Shown here: positions 14,267-22,094 of the stretch, piece after piece | Layout of the letters: the number at the start of each line of letters is the position of its first letter | How positions within the stretch are numbered: the stretch's first letter is position 1 | NCBI GenBank assembly: GCA_027314705.1 | Contig: DAHVAJ010000075.1 | Coordinates: forward strand, 1 to 39,764 | DNA from: Acidimicrobiaceae bacterium | GTDB taxonomy: Bacteria; Actinomycetota; Acidimicrobiia; Acidimicrobiales; RAAP-2 | DNA: 39,764 nt | Direction of reading: 5' to 3' | The notes under the pieces: model-generated | What the model saw: the letters and a program-made list of their open reading frames with translations, nothing else | Databases searched by the model: none | Told to the model about the DNA's origin: nothing | Position numbers and translations under genes: made by a program

Positions 14267-14722
14267 GTGCCCCCCATGACCGACCGGGAGATCGCCGCCT
14301 TCCTCGACGGGCTCCCCGCCCGCACCGGCACACTGGCCACCGTGCGGGCCGACGGGCGGCCCCACGCCGCCCCCGTCTGGTTCGCCCTCGACCGTGCGGC
14401 CGCCGGGCCCGACGCCCCCCTCGGGGAGCTCGTCTTCACGACCGACGCCTCGTCGGTCAAGGGCCGGAACCTGGCCCGCGGCGGGCGGGCCGCGCTGTGC
14501 GTGGACGATGACCGGCCACCGTTCTCCTTCGTCACCGTGGAGGGCCCGGTCACCCTGGACGACGACCCCGGTGAACTGCTGCGGTGGGCGACGGTCCTCG
14601 GGGGTCGCTACATGGGCGCCGAACAGGCCGAGGCCTACGGCCGGCGCAATGGCGTCCCCGGCGAACTGGTGGTCCGTCTGCGCCCCCACCACGTGGCGGC
14701 GGCCGCCCGCATGGCCGAGTGA
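14267..14722 (+). CDS. Split beta-barrel F420/FMN-binding oxidoreductase (PPOX family), second copy
   Basis: About 151 residues, a second member of the pyridoxamine-phosphate-oxidase-like split-barrel family. It opens with [38 protein letters not shown], then [40 protein letters not shown], both typical of F420-dependent members. The end ([20 protein letters not shown]) completes the barrel. GTG 14267 and ATG 14276 are both possible; GTG was preferred because GGGACGAGG lies at a better distance from it. It is likely co-transcribed with the gene at 13714 but diverges from it, so it is an old paralogue and not a recent duplicate. Confidence 0.82.
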   Translation: MPPMTDREIAAFLDGLPARTGTLATVRADGRPHAAPVWFALDRAAAGPDAPLGELVFTTDASSVKGRNLARGGRAALCVDDDRPPFSFVTVEGPVTLDDDPGELLRWATVLGGRYMGAEQAEAYGRRNGVPGELVVRLRPHHVAAAARMAE

Positions 14723-14888
14723 CGTCGGTCGGCGGGGGTCGGGTGCGGTCGGTCGCGGCCGACCGCCACCGGTCGCCGTCCGGCGCGTGCCGGGCGCGGC
14801 CGGTGGCGTCGGCATGGCACGGGGACAGCCCGGCCTGCTAGTACGACACGGGACCGGGGACGATCCCGGCCGACCAAGGGGGACCACC

Positions 14889-15683
14889 ATGATTCTCGAC
14901 CGCTTCCAGCTCGAGGGGAAGGCGGCCGTCGTGACCGGGGCCGGACGCGGCATCGGGGCGGCCGCGGCCCTCGCCCTCGCCGAGGCCGGTACCGACGTCG
15001 TGCTCTCGGCCCGCACCGAGGATCAGCTGACCGCCGTGGCCGAGCGGGTGGAGGCAGCCGGGCGCCGGGCGGTGGTCGTGCCCGCCGACCTCTCCGACCT
15101 CGACGCCGTGGCCGGACTGGCCGACCGGGCCCGGGACGCCTTCGGCCGGCTGGACATCGTGGTCAACAACGTGGGCGGGACCATGCCCCGGCCCTTCCTC
15201 GACACCTCGCCGCGCGTCCTCGAACAGGCCTTCCACTTCAACGTGGCCACCGCCCACGCCCTGCTCCGGGCGGCGGTCCCGCTCATGCTGGCGGGCGAGG
15301 GCGGCTCGGCCGTCAACATCTCGTCGGCCATGGGCCGTCTGGCCGGCCGCGGCTACGTGGCCTACGGCACGGCCAAGGGGGCCCTCACCCACTACACCCG
15401 CCTGGCCGCCGCCGACCTCGCCCCGAAGATCCGGGTCAACGCCATCGCCGTGGGTTCGGTCGCCACCTCCGCCCTCGACGTCGTCCTCCAGACCGAGGCC
15501 CTCAAATCGGCCATGGAGTCGGGCACCCCCCTCGGACGCATCGGTGAGCCCGAGGACATCGCCGCCGCCATCGTCTACCTCTGCTCGCCGGCCGGGGGGT
15601 ACGTCACCGGCAAGATCATCGAAGTCGACGGTGGGCTCCAGACCCCCAACCTCGACCTCGGTCTACCCGATCTGACCGCCTGA
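14889..15683 (+). CDS. Short-chain dehydrogenase/reductase (SDR)
   Basis: The 264-residue classical SDR has a Rossmann NAD(P)-binding motif TGAGRGIG near residue 16, an NNVG motif in the central strand, and the catalytic set Ser in NISSA with Y-G-T-A-K (YxxxK) about 14 residues later. The C-terminus ([31 protein letters not shown]) is typical of the FabG-like branch. It likely reduces or oxidises a 3-hydroxy/keto acyl or steroid-type substrate, which sequence alone cannot fix. ATG 14889 follows a purine-rich lead. It precedes the gene at 15728 by 44 bp on the same strand and may be co-transcribed with it. Confidence 0.9.
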   Translation: MILDRFQLEGKAAVVTGAGRGIGAAAALALAEAGTDVVLSARTEDQLTAVAERVEAAGRRAVVVPADLSDLDAVAGLADRARDAFGRLDIVVNNVGGTMPRPFLDTSPRVLEQAFHFNVATAHALLRAAVPLMLAGEGGSAVNISSAMGRLAGRGYVAYGTAKGALTHYTRLAAADLAPKIRVNAIAVGSVATSALDVVLQTEALKSAMESGTPLGRIGEPEDIAAAIVYLCSPAGGYVTGKIIEVDGGLQTPNLDLGLPDLTA

Positions 15684-15727
15684 ACCGGACCGCCCGGCCC
15701 GACCGCCCGATACGCGAGGAGCCCACC

Positions 15728-16801
15728 ATGCCGAAGACCTACCGCGTCGTTGCCTGGAGCACCGGCCACGTGGGCCGTCACGTCATCGCCGGGATCGACG
15801 CCCGGCCCGACCTCGAGCTGGTCGGCCTGTGGGTGTCCAACCCGGACAAGGTGGGCAAGGACGCCGGCGAGCTGGCCGGCCTGGGGCGGTCCCTCGGGGT
15901 GGCCGCCACCAGCGACGAGACCGCGCTCCTCGACCTCGCTCCCGACGCCGTGGTGCACACGGCGATGGCCGACCACCGGCTGTTCGAGGCGCTGGACGAC
16001 CTCCAGCGCCTGCTCCGGGCCGGTGTCAACGTGCTCTCCTCGGGGCCCGTGTTCCTCCAGTACCCCTTCGGCGTGGTCGACGACTCGATGATCACGCCCC
16101 TCGACGAGGCGGCCCGGGCCGGCGGGGTCTCGCTGTTCGTCAACGGCGTCGACCCCGGTTTCGCCAATGACATCCTCCCGCTCGTCCTCACCGGGGTGAG
16201 CGAGCGCATCGAGGAGGTCCGCGTGGCCGAGATCCTCAACTACGCCACCTACGACCAGCCCATGATCCTCTTCGACATCATGGGATTCGCCGGGGCCATG
16301 GAGGACGTGCCCATGATCCTCCAGCCGGGGGTGCTCACCTCCGCCTGGGGGAGCGTCGTCCGCCAGCTCGCCGCCGGCCTCGACGTCGAGCTCGACGGAG
16401 TGGAGGAGTGGTACGAGCGGGTGGCGGCCCCCGAGGCGATCGAACTCGGGTACGCCACCGTCGAACCGGGCACCGCGGCCGCCCTCCACTTCGAGGTACG
16501 GGGCATGAAGGACGGCCGGGCCGTCCTCGTCCTCGAGCACGTCACCCGGCTGCGCGACGACCTCGCGCCCGACTGGCCGCAGCCGGCAGGTGCGGGGTGC
16601 TACCGGGTGACCATCACCGGCGAGCCGACCTACACCCTCGACCTGCAGCTCCTGGGCACCGACGGCGACCACAACACTGCGGGCCTCAAGGCGACGGCCA
16701 TGCGCCTGGTGAACGCCGTCCCGGCCGTGGTCGACGCCCGGCCGGGCCTGCTCACCGCCCTCGACCTGCCGCCCGTCTTCGGCCGGGGCCTTGTCGTCTG
16801 A
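15728..16801 (+). CDS. Dihydrodipicolinate reductase-like NAD(P)-dependent dehydrogenase
   Basis: This 357-residue protein opens with a Rossmann fold (RVVAWSTGHVGRHVIAGI, where G-x2-G-x2 follows a short strand) and continues with LVGLWVSNPDKVGKDAGEL. This layout is shared by proteins annotated as dihydrodipicolinate reductase-like or 2,4-diaminopentanoate dehydrogenase-like amine dehydrogenases. The later region has FVNGVDPGFANDILPLVLTG and VRVAEILNYATYDQP, conserved in the actinobacterial branch linked to lipid or steroid gene neighbourhoods. The specific substrate is unknown. ATG 15728 has GAGGAGCCC upstream. The gene is complete, with no oddities. Confidence 0.75.
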   Translation: MPKTYRVVAWSTGHVGRHVIAGIDARPDLELVGLWVSNPDKVGKDAGELAGLGRSLGVAATSDETALLDLAPDAVVHTAMADHRLFEALDDLQRLLRAGVNVLSSGPVFLQYPFGVVDDSMITPLDEAARAGGVSLFVNGVDPGFANDILPLVLTGVSERIEEVRVAEILNYATYDQPMILFDIMGFAGAMEDVPMILQPGVLTSAWGSVVRQLAAGLDVELDGVEEWYERVAAPEAIELGYATVEPGTAAALHFEVRGMKDGRAVLVLEHVTRLRDDLAPDWPQPAGAGCYRVTITGEPTYTLDLQLLGTDGDHNTAGLKATAMRLVNAVPAVVDARPGLLTALDLPPVFGRGLVV

Positions 16802-16865
16802 CGCAGGCGCCCGGTCCGGCCCCGGTCGGACGGACCGACGGGGCCGGGGACGGCGACGGCACCGG

Positions 16866-16871
16866 TAGGGT
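16866..16871 (+). promoter_or_regulatory. -10 element before the ABC exporter
   Basis: TAGGGT lies 7 nt before ATG 16879, the start of a 9-codon open frame that ends on the ABC exporter start codon. Confidence 0.45.
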
Positions 16872-16878
16872 CCCCGGC

Positions 16879-16908
16879 ATGGATCCCACCCCTGGAGCGC
16901 AGCGATGA
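16879..16908 (+). CDS. Nine-codon leaderless upstream ORF
   Basis: The frame MDPTPGAQR starts 7 nt after a -10-like TAGGGT and its TGA overlaps the ABC exporter ATG (ATGA). A leaderless ribosome could translate it and pass on to the exporter, or it may simply be a short 5' leader carrying the GGAG at 16893-16896. The arrangement is seen; any control function is inferred. Confidence 0.35.
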   Translation: MDPTPGAQR

Positions 16909-18833
16909 GCATGGCCGGCCACGGCATGGGCATGGGCGGCGGCGGCGCCTTCGGCTCCGTCATGCGTTCGATGCGGCGTGACGACTCGGTCACCGGACAA
17001 CACGTCACCAAGGGCACGGCACGGCGCATGGTCCGCTTCGCACGCCCCTACCGGCCCATCCTCGCCTGGTTCCTGGTCCTGGTGACGGTGGAGGCGTTCA
17101 TCGGGATCATCAACCCCCTGCTGTTCCGCTCGATCATCAACAACCTCACCGGGGGTGCGCCCTCCAAGCACCTGATCGTGACCCTGGCACTGGTGGCCGC
17201 GGCGGTGGCCGTCGTCGACACCGGACTGTCCATCGGCATCCGCTACGTGTCGGCCAAGGTGGGTGAGGGGCTCATCTTCGACATGCGCGCCCAGGTCTTC
17301 GCCCACATCCAGAAGATGCCCATCGCCTTCTTCACCCGCACCCAGACCGGGGCCCTCGTCAGCCGGCTCAACAACGACGTCATCGGGGCCCAGCAGGCCT
17401 TCACCGACACCCTGTCCTCGGTGGTCTCCAACCTGATCAGCGTGGCGCTGGTCCTGACCGTGATGTTCGTCCTGTCCTGGCAGATCACCCTGATCAGCCT
17501 GGTCATCCTCCCGGTCTTCGTGCTGCCGGCCAAGCGGGTGGGCCGAAAGCTCTCGGTCATCACGCGGGAGTCGTACGCCCTCAACGCCCAGATGAACAAC
17601 ACCATGAACGAGCGGTTCAACGTGTCCGGGGCGCTGCTGGTCAAGCTGTTCGGCCGGCCCGGGGAGGAACGGGGCACGTTCGAGCAGAAGGCCGGTCGGG
17701 TCCGCGACATCGGGGTGACCCAGGCCATGTACGCCCGCTTCTTCATCGCCGCCCTCTCGCTCACCGCCGCGCTGGCCACCGCCGTGGTCTACGGCTGGGG
17801 CGGGCTCCAGGCCGTGGACGGTGCCCTGAGCGTGGGCACCGTGGTCGCCCTGGCCTCCTACCTGACCCGCCTCTATGCGCCGCTCACCGCCCTCTCCAAC
17901 GTCCAGATCGACGTGATGACCGCGCTCGTCTCCTTCGACCGCGTCTTCGAGGTCCTCGACCTCGAGCCGATGATCGCCGACCGCCCCGACGCCCGCCCGG
18001 TCCCGCCCGGTCCGGCCACCGTCGAGTTCGACCACGTGGACTTCCGGTACCCGGACGCCGAGGAGGTCTCCCTGGCCTCGCTCGAGTCGGTGGCCGTACT
18101 CGACGGCCGGGTCAACACCCAGGTCCTCTTCGACGTGACCTTCACGGCCGAGCCGGGACAGCTGGTGGCCCTGGTCGGTCCGTCGGGGGCCGGGAAGACC
18201 ACCGTCAGCCAGCTCCTCCCCCGCCTCTACGACGTGCGGTCCGGTGCCATCCGCATCAACGGCACCGACATCCGCGACACCACGGCGGCCTCGCTCACCG
18301 CCGCCGTCGGCGTGGTGACCCAGGACGCCCACCTCTTCCACGACACCATCCGCAACAACCTCCTCTACGCCAAGCCCGACGCCACCGAGGGAGACCTGGC
18401 CGCCGCCCTCGCCGGTGCCCAGATCGCCACCATGGTCGACGGGCTGCCCGACGGGCTCGACACCGTGGTGGGCGACCGGGGCTACCGCCTGTCGGGAGGC
18501 GAGAAGCAACGGCTGGCCATCGCCCGGCTCCTGCTCAAGGCGCCCCGCATCGTCGTGCTCGACGAGGCCACCGCCCACCTGGACAGCGAGTCGGAGGCCG
18601 CCGTGCAGGCCGCCCTCACCACCGCCCTGGTCGGAAGGACCTCGCTCGTCATCGCCCACCGGCTGTCCACCGTGCGCGATGCCGACCTCATCCTCGTCCT
18701 CGACCAGGGCCGCATCGTCGAGCGCGGCCGGCACGAGGAGCTCCTGGCCCGGGGCGGGCAGTACGCCGAGCTCTACCGCATCCAGTTCGAGGGCCAGGAG
18801 CCCGAGCGCCCGGCCGGTCCCCAGGTGGCATGA
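16905..18833 (+). CDS. ABC exporter, fused membrane and ATPase domains
   Basis: The 642-residue half-transporter has an ABC type-1 exporter membrane domain (about residues 50-340, six helices) fused to one ATPase domain. The ATPase has Walker A GPSGAGKTT (425-433), Q-loop TQD (472-474), signature LSGGE (529-533), Walker B IVVLDEA (549-555) and the H-loop IAHR. It works as a homodimer, or as a heterodimer with a partner not seen here. The first 20 residues are rich in Met, Gly and His, which is unusual but could be a flexible tail. ATG 16905 has GGAG 9 nt upstream. Its stop overlaps the TrmO-like gene start as ATGA. The substrate is unknown; multidrug or lipid export is common for the type. 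Confidence 0.92.
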   Translation: MSMAGHGMGMGGGGAFGSVMRSMRRDDSVTGQHVTKGTARRMVRFARPYRPILAWFLVLVTVEAFIGIINPLLFRSIINNLTGGAPSKHLIVTLALVAAAVAVVDTGLSIGIRYVSAKVGEGLIFDMRAQVFAHIQKMPIAFFTRTQTGALVSRLNNDVIGAQQAFTDTLSSVVSNLISVALVLTVMFVLSWQITLISLVILPVFVLPAKRVGRKLSVITRESYALNAQMNNTMNERFNVSGALLVKLFGRPGEERGTFEQKAGRVRDIGVTQAMYARFFIAALSLTAALATAVVYGWGGLQAVDGALSVGTVVALASYLTRLYAPLTALSNVQIDVMTALVSFDRVFEVLDLEPMIADRPDARPVPPGPATVEFDHVDFRYPDAEEVSLASLESVAVLDGRVNTQVLFDVTFTAEPGQLVALVGPSGAGKTTVSQLLPRLYDVRSGAIRINGTDIRDTTAASLTAAVGVVTQDAHLFHDTIRNNLLYAKPDATEGDLAAALAGAQIATMVDGLPDGLDTVVGDRGYRLSGGEKQRLAIARLLLKAPRIVVLDEATAHLDSESEAAVQAALTTALVGRTSLVIAHRLSTVRDADLILVLDQGRIVERGRHEELLARGGQYAELYRIQFEGQEPERPAGPQVA

Positions 18834-19309
18834 GCTCCGGGGACCGGGAGGCGTTCGAGGTCCGCGCCATCGGCTGGGTACGGGGTGGCCGGACCGAGCC
18901 GGTCGACGACGCCTGGGGCGCCGTCACCTCGACCATCGAGCTCGATGGCGCGCAACTCGACCCCGAGGCCGTCCGGGGGCTGGCCGGGTTCTCCCACGTC
19001 GAGGTGGTCTTCGTCTTCGACCGCGTGGCCGAGGCGTCGGTCTGCCGGGGGGCCCGTCGGCCCCGAGGCAACCCGGCCTGGCCGGAGGTGGGGATCCTGG
19101 CGCAACGGGCCCGGGACCGCCCGAACCGGATCGGGACGACGGTCTGCCGACTGGTGGCCGTCGACCCCGGGCGGCTCACCGTGATCGGGCTCGACGCCGT
19201 CGACGGGACGCCGGTGGTCGACGTCAAGCCGTACCTACCGGGCTTCGGACCGCGCGGCGACGTGCGCCAGCCGGCATGGGCCGAGGAGCTGATGGCCGGC
19301 TACTGGTAG
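18830..19309 (+). CDS. TrmO-like (TsaA/YaeB domain) protein
   Basis: The 159-residue protein has the TsaA/YaeB beta-barrel domain of TrmO, the SAM-dependent enzyme that methylates N6-threonylcarbamoyladenosine at position 37 of some tRNAs. Recognisable are AIGWVRGGR at the start, AGFSHVEVVFVFDRV, RPNRIGTTVCRLVAVD and the signature VDVKPYLPGF. It is shorter than E. coli TrmO (about 235 residues) and lacks the C-terminal domain, as do many actinobacterial members. It overlaps the ABC exporter stop by four bases (ATGA), so expression is coupled, although no functional link is obvious. Another methyl acceptor is possible. Confidence 0.82.
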   Translation: MSSGDREAFEVRAIGWVRGGRTEPVDDAWGAVTSTIELDGAQLDPEAVRGLAGFSHVEVVFVFDRVAEASVCRGARRPRGNPAWPEVGILAQRARDRPNRIGTTVCRLVAVDPGRLTVIGLDAVDGTPVVDVKPYLPGFGPRGDVRQPAWAEELMAGYW

Positions 19310-19321
19310 GCCGGTCGCCCG

Positions 19322-19337
19322 GAGCGGGCGCCCGCTC
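19322..19337. terminator. Perfect palindrome between convergent genes
   Basis: GAGCGGGCGCCCGCTC is a perfect 16-bp palindrome 12 bp after the TrmO-like stop; it overlaps the stop codon of the small facing ORF. It could stop transcription from either side. Confidence 0.4.
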
Positions 19338-19494
19338 AGGCCGCCTCGCCGACGCAGAGGGACTCGCCCTTGTCGTGGCTGTCCCCCGGGTCGACGGCGT
19401 GCTCGGCCGTCCAGGCGGCGGCGTGCTCGGAGACGGCACGCGCGGCCCACTCGGGGTGGGCGGGCCGGTCGTCGGTGGTGCGGGTGGGGTGCAT
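19336..19494 (-). CDS. Small hypothetical protein, 52 residues
   Basis: The 52-residue peptide MHPTRTTDDRPAHPEW... is rich in His, Asp, Glu and Ala and has one Cys near the end (SLCVGEAA). ATG 19494 has an AAAGAG-like site 15 nt upstream, which is a poor fit. The frame ends at the palindrome shared with the TrmO-like gene. No family is recognised. It may be a real small protein or a chance frame in GC-rich DNA. Confidence 0.4.
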   Translation of the reverse strand: MHPTRTTDDRPAHPEWAARAVSEHAAAWTAEHAVDPGDSHDKGESLCVGEAA

Positions 19495-19612
19495 CAGGGT
19501 GTGCTCTTTCTCGGTCGTGGACGGATGCGGTGGCGTCGCCGCCGTGCGGTGGGCCGGGCGGCGGGTCCCCGGAGGAGCTGTCGGAGGGGCCGACGACCCC
19601 GGGATAACGAAG

Positions 19613-19634
19613 GAGCCGCCCTTGCGGGCGGCTC
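19613..19634 (-). terminator. Hairpin after the small protein at 19666-19860
   Basis: GAGCCGCCC-TTGC-GGGCGGCTC forms a perfect 9-bp stem with a tetraloop. It lies 31 bp beyond the stop of the small minus-strand gene, and CTTCGTTATCC follows on that strand. This is the best terminator-like hairpin in the area. Confidence 0.6.
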
Positions 19635-19665
19635 TCACACTCGGATCGGGATGCCCCGGGGGGCG

Positions 19666-19860
19666 TCAGTCCGTGGAGAGGGCCTTGCGGACGGCCTGGG
19701 CGCTCGAGGCGAGGGCGTCCTTGCTGCAGGCCGTCGATACGCCTGCGATCGACACCGCCATCGGGGCGGAGCCGGTGTCGGCCCCTGCCGCCTCGACGAC
19801 GGCCAGCGGCTGCTTGCCGCGGTGCGTCGGCTGGCTTCGGATCGGATCGGCTGCGGCCAT
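19666..19860 (-). CDS. Small hypothetical protein, 64 residues
   Basis: The 64-residue protein MAAADPIRSQPTHRGKQP... matches nothing I recognise. The middle is Ala/Gly/Val/Ser-rich with one Cys (GVSTACSKDALASSAQAVRKALSTD), and the C-terminus looks helical. The start is well supported: GGAGGG lies 2 nt before ATG 19860, and a -10-like TACACT sits at 19874-19869. A strong hairpin follows the stop. The signals on both sides make it more likely a real single-gene unit than a chance frame. Confidence 0.6.
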   Translation of the reverse strand: MAAADPIRSQPTHRGKQPLAVVEAAGADTGSAPMAVSIAGVSTACSKDALASSAQAVRKALSTD

Positions 19861-19868
19861 CGCCCTCC

Positions 19869-19874
19869 AGTGTA
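19869..19874 (-). promoter_or_regulatory. -10 element of the 64-residue protein gene
   Basis: TACACT lies 8 nt before the ATG on the minus strand, which would give a leaderless or near-leaderless mRNA even though GGAGGG is present in the gap. Confidence 0.4.
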
Positions 19875-19986
19875 GCGGCCGGGCGGCCCGAGGACGCGGC
19901 ACCCCGGCCGGCGGCGCGGATCCCGGGGCACCCCGACGGTCCGTGCCGTCCCCCGGCCCAGGACCGGGCCGGCCGTCGCCGGGCGG

Positions 19987-19992
19987 TACCGT
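19987..19992 (+). promoter_or_regulatory. -10 element of the MFS exporter gene
   Basis: TACCGT lies exactly 6 nt before ATG 19999, with no Shine-Dalgarno sequence in the gap. This indicates a leaderless transcript. Confidence 0.5.
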
Positions 19993-19998
19993 GACCCG

Positions 19999-21297
19999 AT
20001 GGCCCGGCTGGTCGTCGACGTCGCCCCCCTCCGTCGCCACCGGCACTTCCGCCGGTTGTGGGCCGGGCAGATCGTGTCGGGCATCGGCTCCCAGCTCACC
20101 CTGGTGGCCGTGGCCTTCCAGGCCTACCAGATGACCCGCTCGACCCTGGTGGTCGGCCTGCTGGGGCTGGCCCAGCTCGGCCCCCTCCTGGCCGGCTCGC
20201 TCTGGGGCGGCACCCTGGCCGACGCCTGGGACCGACGACGGGTGCTGGTGCTGACCCAGGTGGCCATGGCCGCCGCCGTCGCCGGCCTGGCCGTCAACGC
20301 CGCCCTGCCCCACCCGGCCGTGTGGCCCCTCTTCGTCTGCACGGCGGCCAGCGCCGGCTTCCAGGGCGTGGATTGGCCGGCCCGCCGGGCCGCCCTGCCC
20401 CTGCTGGTCGGGCCGGCCGACGTCACCGACGCCATCGCCCTGCAGACCTCCGTCATGACCCTCGCCCTGGTGGCCGGGCCGGCGCTGGCCGGCGTCCTCA
20501 TCGGGGCGGTCGGCCTGACCGCCGTCTACGCCACCGACGTCGCCACCTTCGGCATCGCCCTGGTGGCCGCCGCCCTCCTGCCCGCGCTGGTGCCGTCGGG
20601 CGGGGGGAGCCCGAGCGGCCTCCGCTCGATGGTCGAGGGCTTCCGCCACCTGCGCGGCGAGCGCCTGCTGTCGGCCACCTACGTCATCGACCTCAACGCC
20701 ATGGTCTTCGGCATGCCCCGGGCCGTCTTCCCGGCCCTCGCCGTCGGCCTCTACGGTGGCGGCCCTCGCGTGGTCGGCCTCCTCTACGCCGCCCCGGGGG
20801 CGGGGGCCCTGGCCGGCTCCCTGGTCACCGGGTGGTGCAGCCGGGCCCGGCACCAGGGGCGGGCCATCGCCGCCTGCGTGGTCGTCTGGGGCGTGGCCAT
20901 CGGCCTGGTCGGCCTCATCCCGGTCCTGGCCGTCGGACTGGCCCTGCTGGCCCTGGCCGGAGCGGCGGACGTGGCCTCCGCGGTGCTCCGCCAGGCCGTA
21001 CAGGAGCGCTCGGTGCCCGACCACCTCCAGGGCCGCCTGTCCGGGACGTTCTTCGCCGTGGTGGCGGGCGGCCCGCGCCTCGGCGACGTCGAGTCGGGCC
21101 TGGCCGCGGCCGTCGCCGGCCCCGAGTTCGCCGTGTGGTCCGGCGGGCTGGCCTGCGTGGTCGGCGTCGGGGTGCTCCTCCGGCGCTTCCCCGAGCTCTG
21201 GCACGACGCCGGGGGTGGCCGCCCCCTCCCGGCCGCCGCCGAGCAGCGGGCCATCGCCGAGGCCGCCACCGAGCTGGGCGAGGGCGAACCCGCCTAG
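19999..21297 (+). CDS. MFS transporter (EntS-like, MFS_3 type)
   Basis: The 432-residue membrane protein has about 12 hydrophobic segments. The start RRHRHFRRLWAGQIVSGIGSQLTLVAVAFQAYQMTRS and the inter-helix loop WGGTLADAWDRRRVLVLTQ match the MFS_3 type that includes the enterobactin exporter EntS. A second, similar loop (GWCSRARHQGR) lies in the second half. Proteins of this type export siderophores or drugs; the direction and cargo are not visible. ATG 19999 follows a -10 at leaderless spacing. It converges with the HdeD-like gene, with a hairpin between them. Confidence 0.85.
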   Translation: MARLVVDVAPLRRHRHFRRLWAGQIVSGIGSQLTLVAVAFQAYQMTRSTLVVGLLGLAQLGPLLAGSLWGGTLADAWDRRRVLVLTQVAMAAAVAGLAVNAALPHPAVWPLFVCTAASAGFQGVDWPARRAALPLLVGPADVTDAIALQTSVMTLALVAGPALAGVLIGAVGLTAVYATDVATFGIALVAAALLPALVPSGGGSPSGLRSMVEGFRHLRGERLLSATYVIDLNAMVFGMPRAVFPALAVGLYGGGPRVVGLLYAAPGAGALAGSLVTGWCSRARHQGRAIAACVVVWGVAIGLVGLIPVLAVGLALLALAGAADVASAVLRQAVQERSVPDHLQGRLSGTFFAVVAGGPRLGDVESGLAAAVAGPEFAVWSGGLACVVGVGVLLRRFPELWHDAGGGRPLPAAAEQRAIAEAATELGEGEPA

Positions 21298-21339
21298 CCG
21301 CGCCACGACGGTCCGGGGGCACGGCGCGGCGGTGCCGGT

Positions 21340-21354
21340 GCCCCCGCCGGGGGC
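21340..21354. terminator. Hairpin between convergent MFS and HdeD-like genes
   Basis: GCCCCC and GGGGGC form a 6-bp stem with loop GCC. The 20-nt sequence at 21341-21360 is identical to 12926-12945, which also lies between convergent genes. Confidence 0.5.
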
Positions 21355-21363
21355 CGCGCCCGG

Positions 21364-21951
21364 CTACAGCTTGGACAGGCCCCGGAGCTGGAAGGCCAGG
21401 GCCACCATGAGCACGGCGTAGACGATGAGCCAGATCCCGATGATCACGGCCAGGGTGGCCAGGGTCAGATGGGGCCACACCAGGGTGACCACCCCGGCGG
21501 CGAAGGCCACGACGCCGACGCCGATCCTGAATCCTCGGGCGTCCGAACCGCGGTCGCTGTAGGCGGTGAAGAACTCGATGAGCCCGCCGACCACCCAGAA
21601 GAGCCCGAGGAGAAAGGCGAGCGTGGTGACCGTCTGCTCGGTGTGGCGCAGGAAGAGGATGCCGACGATCACCGAGAGCAGGCCGAGCAGGGCGACCAGC
21701 CACCGGGTCCCGGCCGTGTCCTCGTCGTCGGCGATGGCCATGACGATCCGGAACAGGCCGGAGAGGAACAGCCAGATGCCGACGACGACGGCGAAGAAGG
21801 TGATGGTGTCCTTGGGGCGGACGACCACGAGGATCCCCGCGCCGAGGGTCACGATCCCGAAGAAGAGCACCCACCCCCACGACCGCCCGAGGATCCGCAG
21901 GACGTCCCGGTCCCCCGGGCTCAGGTCCGCGCCCGCCTGTCCGTTCGCCAT
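21364..21951 (-). CDS. HdeD-like (DUF308) membrane protein
   Basis: The 195-residue protein has six hydrophobic segments from about residue 26 onward, in three helical pairs. The paired pattern (GIVTLGAGILVVVRP, then LLSVIVGILFLRH, then VVAFAAGVVTLVWP) is the repeat of the DUF308/HdeD family, whose founding member belongs to the E. coli acid-resistance locus. Its molecular role is unknown. The N-terminal 25 residues are cytoplasmic and charged (LSPGDRDVLRILGRSW). It starts at ATG 21951, with GGAGG nearby upstream, and appears monocistronic. Confidence 0.88.
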   Translation of the reverse strand: MANGQAGADLSPGDRDVLRILGRSWGWVLFFGIVTLGAGILVVVRPKDTITFFAVVVGIWLFLSGLFRIVMAIADDEDTAGTRWLVALLGLLSVIVGILFLRHTEQTVTTLAFLLGLFWVVGGLIEFFTAYSDRGSDARGFRIGVGVVAFAAGVVTLVWPHLTLATLAVIIGIWLIVYAVLMVALAFQLRGLSKL

Positions 21952-22094
21952 GGCAGCCTCCTTGGCACCCCGCCCCCGCGGGCCGGGTCCGTACCGGGTG
22001 CCACCTTACGGCCGGTTCCCCCAGGCGGCGTGGACCGCCGTCCCCGCCGGGCCCTCCCTCCGACGCCGGCGGGCACCGGGGGGCGGCGGTGGCC

